Assembly: GCA_035506135.1 (NCBI GenBank)
Contig: DATJPY010000030.1
Span: forward strand, 1-38,749
Direction of reading: 5' to 3'
DNA from: DATJPY01 sp035506135
Lineage (GTDB): Bacteria; Myxococcota_A; UBA9160; PR03
DNA length: 38,749 nt
Of this stretch, positions 7,591 to 15,608 are shown one piece after another. The notes below the pieces were generated by a model that was not told where the DNA came from, ran no database searches, and saw only the letters and a program-made list of their open reading frames with translations. Position 1 is the first letter of the stretch, and the number at the start of each line of letters is the position of its first letter. The translations under genes and the position numbers were made by a program.

Positions 7591-8310
7591 TCAGAGGGCC
7601 AGGACGTGGCGGCACCAGGCGTCCAGCACGTCGAGCAGCTCGCGGGCGACGTCGGCCTGCGGCCGCCCCGAGCGCTTGGGCACGGTCATGGTGTGATCCG
7701 CCTCTTCGACGACGTGCAGCGTCTTGCGCGCCCCGATGCGGGAGAAGGTGCGCCGCAGGGCGTCGAGGTCGCAAGTCCGGTCGCGCGTTCCCTGGATGAA
7801 CAGCAGGGGTGCCACCATGCGAAACAGCGGCTCGGCGTGGACGTTGCGGGTCGGCTGGTCGCGGCTGTGCAGCGGATAGCCGATCAGGAACACGCCGTTG
7901 ACGCGAAGGCGACTGGCAGCGGCCTGTGCCGCGACGAGCCCGCCGAGTCCGATCCCGCCCACGAAGAGATGGGCCGGCGCAGCGCTCGGGTCGCGTCCCA
8001 GAACCGTGATCGCGGAGCGCAGCGTGCGCTCCAGCACCGCAGGCGGGTCGGGCCGGGGGCGCTTGGTCTCCGCGAACGGGAAGTTGAAGCGCAGCGCCAG
8101 CATCTTGCGCTCGGTCAGACCCCGCTGCAGCGCCGCCACCAGCGGATCGTTCATGTCGCGACCCGCACCGTGAGCGATCGCGATCCCGATCCGCGAGCCG
8201 GTCGGCCACCATTCCGGCACGCCGATCGCCCCGGCCACGGACACGACGTCGCCCACCGGCTCGTCGAGCGGGATGCGAACCTCTTCGAAGCGTGCCGACG
8301 ACTCGACCAA
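7591..8310 (-). CDS. Alpha/beta hydrolase, KANL3/Tex30 type, catalytic serine replaced
   Basis: About 239 residues from TTG at 8310, which has GGGGAG at SD distance; a longer frame from ATG at 8400 would overlap the divergent gene's leader and looks non-coding. The core follows the KANL3/Tex30 dienelactone-hydrolase-like pattern: IAIAHGAGRDMNDPLV, ALRFNFPF, LLFIQGTRDRTCDLDAL, and a VEEADHTM histidine near the end. The nucleophile elbow reads GGIGLGG, with Gly (codon GGA) where the family normally has Ser. Asp and His of the triad look present. The protein may be inactive as a hydrolase or use another mechanism. Confidence 0.75.
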   Translation of the reverse strand: MVESSARFEEVRIPLDEPVGDVVSVAGAIGVPEWWPTGSRIGIAIAHGAGRDMNDPLVAALQRGLTERKMLALRFNFPFAETKRPRPDPPAVLERTLRSAITVLGRDPSAAPAHLFVGGIGLGGLVAAQAAASRLRVNGVFLIGYPLHSRDQPTRNVHAEPLFRMVAPLLFIQGTRDRTCDLDALRRTFSRIGARKTLHVVEEADHTMTVPKRSGRPQADVARELLDVLDAWCRHVLAL

Positions 8311-8415
8311 CGGCGCTCCCCGGGGGCCAACTCTTATACCACGGAGAACGGGCCGGCGGGCTAGCCCGGCTGGCGCGCGGCCGTTACCCTCGGCATGCAA
8401 CTCCTCGGAGATTCA

Positions 8416-9333
8416 ATGGAAAAGGTCCTCGTCACGGGAATCTCGGGGGGCCAGGGCAGGCTTCTCGCTCGGCGCCTCCTCGACAGCTTCGAGGTCTGCG
8501 GCGTCGATCGCACGCCCTGGGAGGGACGGCCCAAAGGGGTGGTCGTCCACGAGGTCGATCTCCGCAAGCGCAAGTTCGAGGACGTATTCCGCACCGAGCA
8601 GCCCACCGCCGTGGTCCACATGGGCTTCGTGCGTCACTTCCGGCTGCCCGACCGGGTGCGTCACGAGGTGAACGTCCGCGGCACGAAGCAGGTGCTGGAC
8701 CACTGCGTGCACTACGGCGTCCAGAAGCTGGTCGTGATGTCGAGCAGCTACGTCTACGGCGCGTTCCCGGAGAATCCGTTCTACATGGACGAGGACTCCC
8801 CGCTCGGCGCCAGCCGCTCGTACCCCGAGATCCGCGACCTGGTCGAGGTCGACACGCTCGCCTCGGCGTTCATCTGGAAGTACCCGCACATCCGCACCGC
8901 CGTCCTGAGGCCGGTCAACGTGCTCGGCTATTACGTCCACTCGATGATCGGCGAGTACCTGCGCCAGCGGCGCGTCCCAACCGTGATGGGCTTCGACCCG
9001 ATGATGCAGTTCATCCACGAGGAGGACGTCTCCGAGGCGATCGCGCTGGCGCTCCAGCAGGGGCTCCAGGGCGTCTTCAACGTGGTGGGCCCCGGCGCGG
9101 CGCCCGTATCGGTCGCGATCCGCGAGACCGGCGGTACGGCCCTCCCGCTGCCGGAGCCGGTCCTGCGCCTCCTGATCGACCGCTTGTTCCGCTGGGGCGT
9201 GGTGCCGTATCCCTCGGGCGCGATCGACTACGTGAAGTATCCGGTGACGCTCTCGGGCAAGCGCTTCACCGATGCGACCGGCTTCCGGCCTCTCTTCGGC
9301 CTCGAAGAGATCTTCCACAGCGTGCGCCGCTGA
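8416..9333 (+). CDS. NAD-dependent epimerase/dehydratase-family SDR
   Basis: A 305-residue extended SDR. The N-terminus VLVTGISGGQG is a proper TGxxGxxG cofactor motif, with a DLRKRKFEDVF acidic strand, VVHMGF, and NVRGTKQVLDHC further on. The SSSYVYGAF strand supplies a possible catalytic tyrosine; the other candidate, YPEIR, has Arg where Lys is expected. The best start is ATG 8416, with GGAG six bases upstream. It opens the plus-strand lipid operon: the acyltransferase starts 13 bases after its stop. The substrate may be a sugar-nucleotide, sterol-like or lipid intermediate; the sequence does not decide. Confidence 0.82.
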   Translation: MEKVLVTGISGGQGRLLARRLLDSFEVCGVDRTPWEGRPKGVVVHEVDLRKRKFEDVFRTEQPTAVVHMGFVRHFRLPDRVRHEVNVRGTKQVLDHCVHYGVQKLVVMSSSYVYGAFPENPFYMDEDSPLGASRSYPEIRDLVEVDTLASAFIWKYPHIRTAVLRPVNVLGYYVHSMIGEYLRQRRVPTVMGFDPMMQFIHEEDVSEAIALALQQGLQGVFNVVGPGAAPVSVAIRETGGTALPLPEPVLRLLIDRLFRWGVVPYPSGAIDYVKYPVTLSGKRFTDATGFRPLFGLEEIFHSVRR

Positions 9334-9346
9334 GCAGGAGGGGGCG

Positions 9347-10234
9347 GTGAGCCGGCGAACCGGATGGTCGGGAGCCCTCGGCGACCTCGCGGGCGCGCTG
9401 CTCCCGCTCTCGATGCGCGACCTGCAGCGCGAGCTCGACGACCGCATCCGCAAGGTGCCGACGCGGCTCAACGAGTTCGGCTTCGATCCCTGGGGCCTGC
9501 ACCCGGCGACGCTGCGCCGCGCCGCGCTGCCGGCGCTGCTGCTCTATCGCTACTACTTCCGCGTCGAGACCCACGGCATCGAGCGCGTGCCCCCCGGCCG
9601 CATGCTCCTGGTCTCGAACCACGCCGGGCAGCTTCCGTTCGACGCGGCGATGATCTCGCTCGCCATGTTGCTCGAGGCGCAGCCCCCTCGCATCGTGCGC
9701 GGCATGGCCGAGTACTGGGTTCCGCAGCTTCCGTGGGTGGGCGTGTTCGCGGCGCGCGGCGGTGGCGTCGCCGGCACGCCGGAGACGTGCCGCGAGATGC
9801 TCGAGGCGGGCGAGGCCGTCCTCGTGTTCCCGGAAGGCGTGCGCGGCATGAACAAGCTCTACGCCGATCGCTACCGGCTGCAGCGCTTCGGTGGGGGGTT
9901 CATGCGCCTCGCGCTCGAGGCGCGGGCGCCGATCGTCCCGGTCGCGGTGGTCGGCTCCGAAGAGCAGCAGCCCGGCCTCGCCAACTGGAAGGCCCTCGGC
10001 CGGGTGCTCGGGATGCCCGCCTTCCCGGTGACGCCGACCTTCCCGTGGCTCGGGCCGCTCGGCATCCTGCCGCTGCCGGTGAAGTACCACCTCCACTTCG
10101 GGGAGCCGCTCCGCTTCGAGGGTGGGCCCACGGAGGAGGACGCCGTGATCGAGGAGAAGGTGGATCGCGTGAAGCAGGCGATCGGCGAGCTCTTCGAGCG
10201 CGGGCTGGCCGAGCGCCGCGGGGTGTTCCGTTGA
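9347..10234 (+). CDS. Lysophospholipid acyltransferase (PlsC/DGAT2-like)
   Basis: A 295-residue LPLAT-family acyltransferase. The catalytic block is NHAGQLPFD (His-x6-Asp, as in the paralogue at 2810-3919) and the acceptor motif is FPEGVRG, with the canonical Arg. A hydrophobic segment near LRRAALPALLLYRYYF suggests membrane association. The best start is GTG 9347, with AGGAGGGGG just upstream. Its stop TGA overlaps the TTG start of the patatin gene. It lacks the acidic N-terminal extension of its paralogue. Likely role: acyl transfer to a lyso-lipid or related acceptor at the membrane. Confidence 0.87.
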   Translation: MSRRTGWSGALGDLAGALLPLSMRDLQRELDDRIRKVPTRLNEFGFDPWGLHPATLRRAALPALLLYRYYFRVETHGIERVPPGRMLLVSNHAGQLPFDAAMISLAMLLEAQPPRIVRGMAEYWVPQLPWVGVFAARGGGVAGTPETCREMLEAGEAVLVFPEGVRGMNKLYADRYRLQRFGGGFMRLALEARAPIVPVAVVGSEEQQPGLANWKALGRVLGMPAFPVTPTFPWLGPLGILPLPVKYHLHFGEPLRFEGGPTEEDAVIEEKVDRVKQAIGELFERGLAERRGVFR

Positions 10235-11199
10235 CCGCTGCGCGCGCGGGGCGCGGAGAGGCGCGAGGCGACCGGCGCGCGAAGCGCGTCTTCATCCTGG
10301 GCGGCGGCGCCTCGCTCGGCGCCCACCAGGTCGGCGCGCTCCGCTACCTCGAGGAGCAGGGGATCCGCCCCGATGCCATCGTCGGCTCCTCGATCGGCGT
10401 GGTGAATGCGTGCGTCTACGCGAGCGGAGGGGTGGCCGCCCTCGAGCAGGCGTGGTCGAGCGTGCGGCTCGGTCCCGCGCGCTTCCGGCCGAGCCTGCGC
10501 CACAACCCGATCGCCGGCCTCTCGCTCTTCTCGATCGACTCGCTGCAGCGCGAGTTCGAGCGCTTCATCGACTACGGCAAGATCCACGAGTCGCCGCTCG
10601 AGCTCTCGTTCATCGTGCTGAACCTCTCGCGCGGCGAGGGGCAGTTCGTCTCGAACCGGCAAGCCCACTCGCTCGACGACCTGAAGCGCCTGGTGACCGC
10701 CGGCTACTCGATCCCCGTGCTGTTCCCGCCCGTGAAGGTGCACGGCGAGTGGTACGTCGATGGGGGCTTCGCCTGGAACGTCCCGATCCTGCAGGCGGTG
10801 GAGATGGGCGCCACGGAGATCTACGTGCTCGCGGTGGTGGCGACCGAGCTCCCCTTCCAGCGCTCCTTCCGCGGCTTTCCGGACTACATCACGCGGCTCG
10901 CCGACGTGATGTGGCGCACCCTCGCCAACGTGGGCTTCGTCACGACGCGGATCGAGCCCGACGGGACCTACCGCGGCGTCCCGGTGACCGTGATCCAGCC
11001 GACCGAGCAGCACGCCGGATTCCGCCTGTGGGATCTGCTGTCGTCGAGCCCGGCGCGGAGCCAGCGTCTCGTGACCGCCGGCCACCGCGACGCAAAGCGC
11101 GTGCTCGCGCGCCGCGCGAAGGCGGGCGAGGGCGAGCGGCTGGCGTCCGGCGCGACGGTGGCCGAGGTCGAGCCGGCCTTCCGCCACGAGGTTGCGTGA
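10231..11199 (+). CDS. Patatin-like phospholipase
   Basis: A 322-residue patatin domain protein. The oxyanion-hole glycine motif is LGGGASLGAHQVGAL, the nucleophile elbow is GSSIGVVNA (GxSxG), and the catalytic aspartate is in YVDGGFAWNVP. The Ser-Asp dyad is therefore complete, and acyl hydrolase activity on phospholipids or neutral lipids is expected. The TTG start overlaps the acyltransferase TGA and the stop overlaps the GTG of the next gene, indicating strong translational coupling. An acyltransferase and an acylhydrolase side by side suggest acyl-chain remodelling. Confidence 0.9.
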   Translation: MTAARAGRGEARGDRRAKRVFILGGGASLGAHQVGALRYLEEQGIRPDAIVGSSIGVVNACVYASGGVAALEQAWSSVRLGPARFRPSLRHNPIAGLSLFSIDSLQREFERFIDYGKIHESPLELSFIVLNLSRGEGQFVSNRQAHSLDDLKRLVTAGYSIPVLFPPVKVHGEWYVDGGFAWNVPILQAVEMGATEIYVLAVVATELPFQRSFRGFPDYITRLADVMWRTLANVGFVTTRIEPDGTYRGVPVTVIQPTEQHAGFRLWDLLSSSPARSQRLVTAGHRDAKRVLARRAKAGEGERLASGATVAEVEPAFRHEVA

Positions 11200-12647
11200 A
11201 GGCGCGGCGGCTCGCCGCGGTCGCCGCGTGCGCAGCAGGCCTGTCCTGCGCGAGCGGCGCGGAGCATCCGGTCGCGCCGGAGAGCCTGCCGACGGTCGGC
11301 AACGCGCGGCCGGAGCGCCTCGTCGTAGTATCGGTGCACGCGCTGACGCCCGATCGGTATCTCGGCAGCGACGGCGCCCCGGCGATGCCCACCGTGGCCG
11401 CGCTCGGCGCAGCCGGCATCGCAGCGGAGGCCGTGCAGGCGGTCTTCCCGCCGACCAGCTATCCCGCCCACGCCTCACTCGTGACGGGTCTCCCGCCCGG
11501 GCGCCACGGCGTCGCCGCCGATCGCCGGCTCGGCCCCGACGGGGTCGAGGCGGAGCGCACCGACCAGGCCGGCGCGATCGCGGGCACGACGCTCTGGAAG
11601 GCGGTCGCCGACGCGGGCGGCTCGGTGGCGTCGCTCGACTGGCCGACGACGGGCGGTGCCGCGATCGCCGACCTGCTGCCCGACCTCGACGCGGCGCGCC
11701 GGGGCGCGAGCTGGCCCGCGCTGATGGCGAAGGGCACGACGCCGCGCGTCGCCGATCTCGCGCACCGCGCAGGATCGGACAGCCCCGCGAGCTGGCTGCC
11801 CGGACCCGAGCGCGACGCGGTGCTCGCGAGCGTGGCGTGCGGTCTCCTCACCACCGATCCGCCCCCGCGGCTCCTGCTGCTGCGTCTCACGCAGACGGAG
11901 GCGGCGCTCGACCGCGCACCTCCCGGCTCGCCCGCGGTGCGCCAGGCCTTCGCCTCGGCCGACGCCCAGATCGGCCGGGTGCTCGAGTGCCTGCGCGCGA
12001 AGAACCGGCTCGCGACGACCGCGATCGCAGTGGTCGGCGACCACGGCGTCCTGCCGGTGCACACGGCGATCCGCCCGAACCGCGTGCTGGCCGACGTCGG
12101 CCTTTTGGTCATCGAGCCGAACGAGCAGCGATTGATTCGCTGGGACGCGCTCGCGCGCTCGAACGGAGGCTCGGCCTTCGTGTATGCCAAGACCGCGGAG
12201 CTGGCCCTGGACGCTCGGCGTGCGCTCGAGGAGTCGGCGAGCGCGACCGGCGCCTTCCGCGTGATGTCGGCCGACGAGATGCTGCGCGACGGCGCCGATC
12301 CGCAGGCATGGTTCGGGCTCGAGGCGTCGCCCGGCTACGCATTCGACGATGCCTTCGCCGGGAGCGTGATCGCGCCCGCCGCGCAGCTCGCCGTCGGCGG
12401 CTACGCGCCCGGGCAGCCGCGCATGGCGGCCGGCTTCGTCGCCTGGGGACCCGGGCTTCGCGGGCCCCTGCGCGTACCGGAGATGAGGCAGACGGACATC
12501 GCGCCGACCCTGGCGCGGCTGCTCGGGGTGCCGCTCGCGGGCAGCGAGGGGCGGGTGCTGGTCGGCCTGCTGCGCAGCGAAGCCCAGGCGGTGCAGCCGG
12601 TCGTCGAGCCTGCGACGACCCCGAAGAGGAGCCCTCGTGGCGCTTGA
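11196..12647 (+). CDS. Lipoprotein phosphodiesterase (alkaline phosphatase superfamily, NPP-like)
   Basis: A 483-residue protein with an N-terminal lipoprotein signal (AACAAGLSCASG, cysteine after GLS), so probably anchored outside the cytoplasm. The body is a type I phosphodiesterase/nucleotide pyrophosphatase domain: nucleophile region FPPTSYPAHASLVTGLPPG, metal-binding VVGDHG followed by a His, and a late MRQTDIAPTLARLLG segment typical of the superfamily. The first metal-ligand strand reads VVVSVHALTPDRY, with His where family members usually have Asp. GTG at 11196 overlaps the patatin stop by 4 bases. Candidate substrates are phosphodiesters of lipid head groups or nucleotides. Confidence 0.82.
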   Translation: MKARRLAAVAACAAGLSCASGAEHPVAPESLPTVGNARPERLVVVSVHALTPDRYLGSDGAPAMPTVAALGAAGIAAEAVQAVFPPTSYPAHASLVTGLPPGRHGVAADRRLGPDGVEAERTDQAGAIAGTTLWKAVADAGGSVASLDWPTTGGAAIADLLPDLDAARRGASWPALMAKGTTPRVADLAHRAGSDSPASWLPGPERDAVLASVACGLLTTDPPPRLLLLRLTQTEAALDRAPPGSPAVRQAFASADAQIGRVLECLRAKNRLATTAIAVVGDHGVLPVHTAIRPNRVLADVGLLVIEPNEQRLIRWDALARSNGGSAFVYAKTAELALDARRALEESASATGAFRVMSADEMLRDGADPQAWFGLEASPGYAFDDAFAGSVIAPAAQLAVGGYAPGQPRMAAGFVAWGPGLRGPLRVPEMRQTDIAPTLARLLGVPLAGSEGRVLVGLLRSEAQAVQPVVEPATTPKRSPRGA

Positions 12648-13428
12648 GCCCGGCTGGTGCCTGATCCTCGGCGCATCGAGCGGGTTCGGCGCGGCGGCGG
12701 CCCGCGCGTTCGCGCGGGCCGGCCTCGACGTGGCCGGCGTTCACCTCGACCGCCGCGCGACGCTGCCGCTCGCGGAGGACGTGGCCAAGGACGTCGAGGC
12801 GTCCGGTCGCCGCGCCCGGCTCTTCAACACGAACGCCGCCGATGCCGAGCAGCGCGACGCAGTGGTCGCCGAGCTCGGGCGCACGACGGGCGGCGGGCCG
12901 CGCGTCCGCGTGCTGCTCCACTCGCTCGCGTTCGGCTCGCTGCGCCCGCTCGTCGCTGCGCAGGCGGCCGACGCGGCGACCGCGGCGCAGCTCGCCATGA
13001 CGCTCCGCGTGATGGCGACCAGCCTGGTCGAGTGGACGCAGGCGCTCGCCGGTGCGGATCTGCTCGAGCGCGGGGGCCGCGTCTTCGCGATGACCAGCGA
13101 GGGCGGACGGCGCGCATGGCCCGGCTACGGCCCCGTCGCCATCGCCAAGGCCGCGCTCGAGGCGGCGATCCGCCAGCTCGCGGTCGAGCTCGCGCCGCGC
13201 GAGATCACCGCGAACGCGATCTGCGCGGGCGTCACGGATACGCCCGCCGCGCGCAAGATCCCCGGCTACGAGGCTCTTCTCGACGGGGCGCGCCTGCGCA
13301 ATCCTCGAGGTCGGCTGACCACCCCCGAGGACGTGGCCGGCGCGCTGGTGGCGCTCTCCGAGCCCGGCTGCGGCTGGCTCACCGGCAACGTGATCCGCGT
13401 CGACGGGGGGGAGGGCATCGCGGGATGA
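12637..13428 (+). CDS. Enoyl-ACP reductase-like SDR (FabL/FabI type)
   Basis: A 263-residue classical SDR. Cofactor motif GASSGFGAAAARAF, a HSLAFGSL strand and a TSEGGRRAW block lead to YGPVAIAK. The catalytic pair is Tyr-x6-Lys, the spacing of FabI/FabL enoyl reductases, not Tyr-x3-Lys of ketoreductases. The sequence after it (AALEAAIRQLAVELAP) resembles FabL. The expected reaction is NAD(P)H-dependent reduction of a 2-enoyl thioester. GTG 12637 lies 11 bases inside the phosphodiesterase gene. Whether this is the housekeeping reductase or a dedicated one for this operon is not clear; no other fab gene is nearby. Confidence 0.82.
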   Translation: MALEPGWCLILGASSGFGAAAARAFARAGLDVAGVHLDRRATLPLAEDVAKDVEASGRRARLFNTNAADAEQRDAVVAELGRTTGGGPRVRVLLHSLAFGSLRPLVAAQAADAATAAQLAMTLRVMATSLVEWTQALAGADLLERGGRVFAMTSEGGRRAWPGYGPVAIAKAALEAAIRQLAVELAPREITANAICAGVTDTPAARKIPGYEALLDGARLRNPRGRLTTPEDVAGALVALSEPGCGWLTGNVIRVDGGEGIAG

Positions 13429-13892
13429 GCGCAGCCGACGGGGCCATCACGATCGACCTCAATCCGCGCGAGCACAGGCTGTACGACCGGCTTCGACGCA
13501 GCGTGATCCTGCACGCGCCTGCCGATCGCTCGGGGCTGCGCGACGTGCTGCTGCTGCTGCCCGACCTGGTGGTTCTGCTCTTCCGCCTGTTCCGCGACCC
13601 GCGCGTGCCGCTCGGCGCGAAGGCGATCGCGCTGTTCGGCATCGGCTACGTGCTGTCGCCGGTCGACCTGCTGCCCGAGGTCGTGCTCGGACCGATCGGC
13701 CTCGCCGACGATCTCTTCGTGGTGGCGGCGACGCTCTCGCGGCTGCTCAACTACGTGCACCCCGACGTGGTGCGCTCGCACTGGTCGGGGCAGGGCGACG
13801 CGCTCGACGCGATCCAGCGCGCGACGGGCTGGGCCGAGGCGCGCGTGCGCGGCGCGCTGCGCAGGCTGACGCCGGCCTGGCTGCGGCGCTGA
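13425..13892 (+). CDS. YkvA/DUF1232 small membrane protein
   Basis: A 155-residue protein with the DUF1232 core: VPLGAKAIALFGIGYVLSP followed by VDLLPEVVLGPIGLADDL, a hairpin membrane segment with the characteristic SPVDLLPE turn. The family function is unknown; members are predicted to be integral to the membrane. The ATG overlaps the preceding stop (ATGA), so it is the last coupled gene of the six-gene lipid operon. It is convergent with the thioesterase gene, leaving only 3 bases between stops. Confidence 0.85.
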   Translation: MSAADGAITIDLNPREHRLYDRLRRSVILHAPADRSGLRDVLLLLPDLVVLLFRLFRDPRVPLGAKAIALFGIGYVLSPVDLLPEVVLGPIGLADDLFVVAATLSRLLNYVHPDVVRSHWSGQGDALDAIQRATGWAEARVRGALRRLTPAWLRR

Positions 13893-13895
13893 GGC

Positions 13896-14333
13896 TCAGC
13901 GCCCGACCCGCTCGCGCAGCACCGCGAGCTGCTCGGCCGGAATGCGGCGGGGGCGTCCGTCGAGGTCGACCATGGCGTGCTCGCTCGCTCCCGCGGCGAG
14001 CAGCTCGTCGCCGCGGCGGATCTCGTAGGCCATGCGCAGCGACGCGCCGCGCACCCACTCGGGCCAGGTCGTGATCGCGAGCACGTCGTCGAAGACCGCG
14101 CTGCGCAGGTAGCGGAGCTCGACCGCCGTCGTGGCGAAGTGGAGCCCCTCCGCCGCATACTCGCGGTACGGGCGGTCGTGCTCGTCCATCCAGACCACCC
14201 GCGCCTCCTCGAGGAAGCGCACGTAGTTGGCGTGATGCACGATGCCCATGGCGTCGGTCTCGTAGAACGCGACACGATGACGTGTCGTCGCGCGCGCGGA
14301 GCCGCCAGCCTCGGGGAGGGGAGCACGCCTCAC
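13896..14333 (-). CDS. Acyl-CoA thioesterase, YbgC/FadM-like hotdog fold
   Basis: A 145-residue 4HBT thioesterase. The family signature is clear: YETDAMGIVHHANYVRFLEE, with the catalytic Asp in ETDAMGIVHH. It would hydrolyse acyl-CoA or acyl-ACP thioesters. The start is GTG at 14333, 4 bases after the gloB stop on the same strand, so it is co-transcribed with gloB. A shorter start is possible because the first dozen residues are not conserved in the family. Confidence 0.88.
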   Translation of the reverse strand: MRRAPLPEAGGSARATTRHRVAFYETDAMGIVHHANYVRFLEEARVVWMDEHDRPYREYAAEGLHFATTAVELRYLRSAVFDDVLAITTWPEWVRGASLRMAYEIRRGDELLAAGASEHAMVDLDGRPRRIPAEQLAVLRERVGR

Positions 14334-14337
14334 GCCG

Positions 14338-15099
14338 TCAGCCCTTGAAGTGATCCTTCAGCCCGCGCCGCCGGCCTAGCTCGGCCGCGTCCTTGGCGCG
14401 CAGGAAGGGGTTGGTGGCGCGCTCCTCGGCCATCGTGGAGGGGACCGTCATCTCGTCGGCGCCCGCGTCGTGCCAATCGGTGGCGGCGTGCGCGCGCCGC
14501 TCGCGCACGCGCGCCAGCTTGGTCTGCACGGCCAGGTTGTCGGGCTCGACGTGGGCGGCGAAGGCGAGGTTCGATTCGGTGTACTCGTGGCCGCAGAACA
14601 CGCGCATCGCGTCGGGGAGCGCCCCGAGCTTGGCGAAGGCGGCGAACATCATCTCGGGCGTGCCCTCGAAGAGGCGGCCGCAGCCCGCCGCGAACATCGT
14701 GTCGCCGCAGAAGACCGCCGCCGCGTCGTCGAACACGTAGGCGATGTGGCCGCGCGTGTGGGCCGGGATGTGCAGCACGCGGGCGACCTGGCGCCCCACC
14801 GAAACGCGATCGCCCTCCTCGAGGCCGCGCGTGAACCCTGGCAGCCGGTCGGCGTCCGAGGCGTGGCCGAGCACCGGCGCGCCCCAGCGCTGCGCGAGCT
14901 CGGGGTTGGCCATCGAGTGGTCGGGATGGTGGTGCGTCGACAGGATCTGCGCGACGCGCGCGCCGCTCAGCTCGGCGCGCGCGACGACGGGCGCGGCCTC
15001 GGGCGCGTCGACCACCGCGGCTTCGCCGGTCTCGTCGCAGATCAACAGATAGGTGTAGTTGTCGCGCAGGGTCGGGATGCGCTCGATCCGGAGCCCCAT
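14338..15099 (-). CDS. gloB: Hydroxyacylglutathione hydrolase (glyoxalase II)
   Basis: A 253-residue glyoxalase II. Metal-binding THHHPDHS, then HIPAHTRGHIAYVF, the bridging aspartate in FCGDTMFAAGCGRLFEG, FCGHEYTESNLAFA, and the C-terminal helical domain ending ATNPFLRAKD are all standard GloB features. It hydrolyses S-lactoylglutathione to lactate and glutathione in methylglyoxal detoxification. The residues after the metal motif are SMAN rather than the common GG, a minor difference. It is followed by the thioesterase gene, and a BFD/NifU-like gene lies 22 bases upstream on the same strand. Confidence 0.94.
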   Translation of the reverse strand: MGLRIERIPTLRDNYTYLLICDETGEAAVVDAPEAAPVVARAELSGARVAQILSTHHHPDHSMANPELAQRWGAPVLGHASDADRLPGFTRGLEEGDRVSVGRQVARVLHIPAHTRGHIAYVFDDAAAVFCGDTMFAAGCGRLFEGTPEMMFAAFAKLGALPDAMRVFCGHEYTESNLAFAAHVEPDNLAVQTKLARVRERRAHAATDWHDAGADEMTVPSTMAEERATNPFLRAKDAAELGRRRGLKDHFKG

Positions 15100-15121
15100 G
15101 CGATGAGGCTAGCACGCGCGC

Positions 15122-15568
15122 TCAGCGCGTCTCGACCTCGAGGTCCTCGCAGACGTAGGCCCCGAGCGTCTCGCGCACGAGCCGCTCGGTGGCCGGGTCC
15201 GCCGCGCCGAGGATCTGCACCCGCACGCGCAGGCCGTCGACCGAGACCTCGCCGAGCGCCAGGCCGAGGGCCTCGAGGCGGGGGACGACGAGGCTCTGCA
15301 GCGAGCCCTCGATGCGCGACAGTGTCTCCTGCCGGCAGACGAGCTGGTTCTCGAGCGCGAGTCCCGGCTCGATCGGCTCGCCGCGCGCGTCGGCGAGGAT
15401 CTCCTCGATCTCGGGGTGGCACAGCCCGCAGCCGCCGCCGGCGCGCACGGACTTGGTGACCTCGGCGACGCTCGCGAGGCCTTCTCCGCGGACGGCGGCG
15501 TAGATGCGCGGGCTCGCCACGCCCATGCAGCGGCAGACCAGGCGGCGGCGCTCCTCGCCCTGCGACAT
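15122..15568 (-). CDS. BFD-type [2Fe-2S] domain fused to a cysteine-less NifU-like domain
   Basis: A 148-residue protein starting MSQGEERRRLVCRCMGV. The first 65 residues are a bacterioferritin-associated-ferredoxin-like domain with four cysteines in a CxC ... CxxC arrangement (VCRCMGV and GGCGLCHPEIEEIL), expected to hold a [2Fe-2S] cluster. The last 80 residues (RIEGSLQSLVVPRLEAL, then VSVDGLRVRVQILG) resemble a NifU C-terminal scaffold domain, but where that has CxxC this one has GAADPA. A role as an Fe-S carrier or redox adaptor is likely; the partner is unknown. The start has no strong SD. Confidence 0.72.
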   Translation of the reverse strand: MSQGEERRRLVCRCMGVASPRIYAAVRGEGLASVAEVTKSVRAGGGCGLCHPEIEEILADARGEPIEPGLALENQLVCRQETLSRIEGSLQSLVVPRLEALGLALGEVSVDGLRVRVQILGAADPATERLVRETLGAYVCEDLEVETR

Positions 15569-15608
15569 GAGGAGTAGATCGGCCGCCGGCGGGTCCGGCT
15601 TTTGCCGA

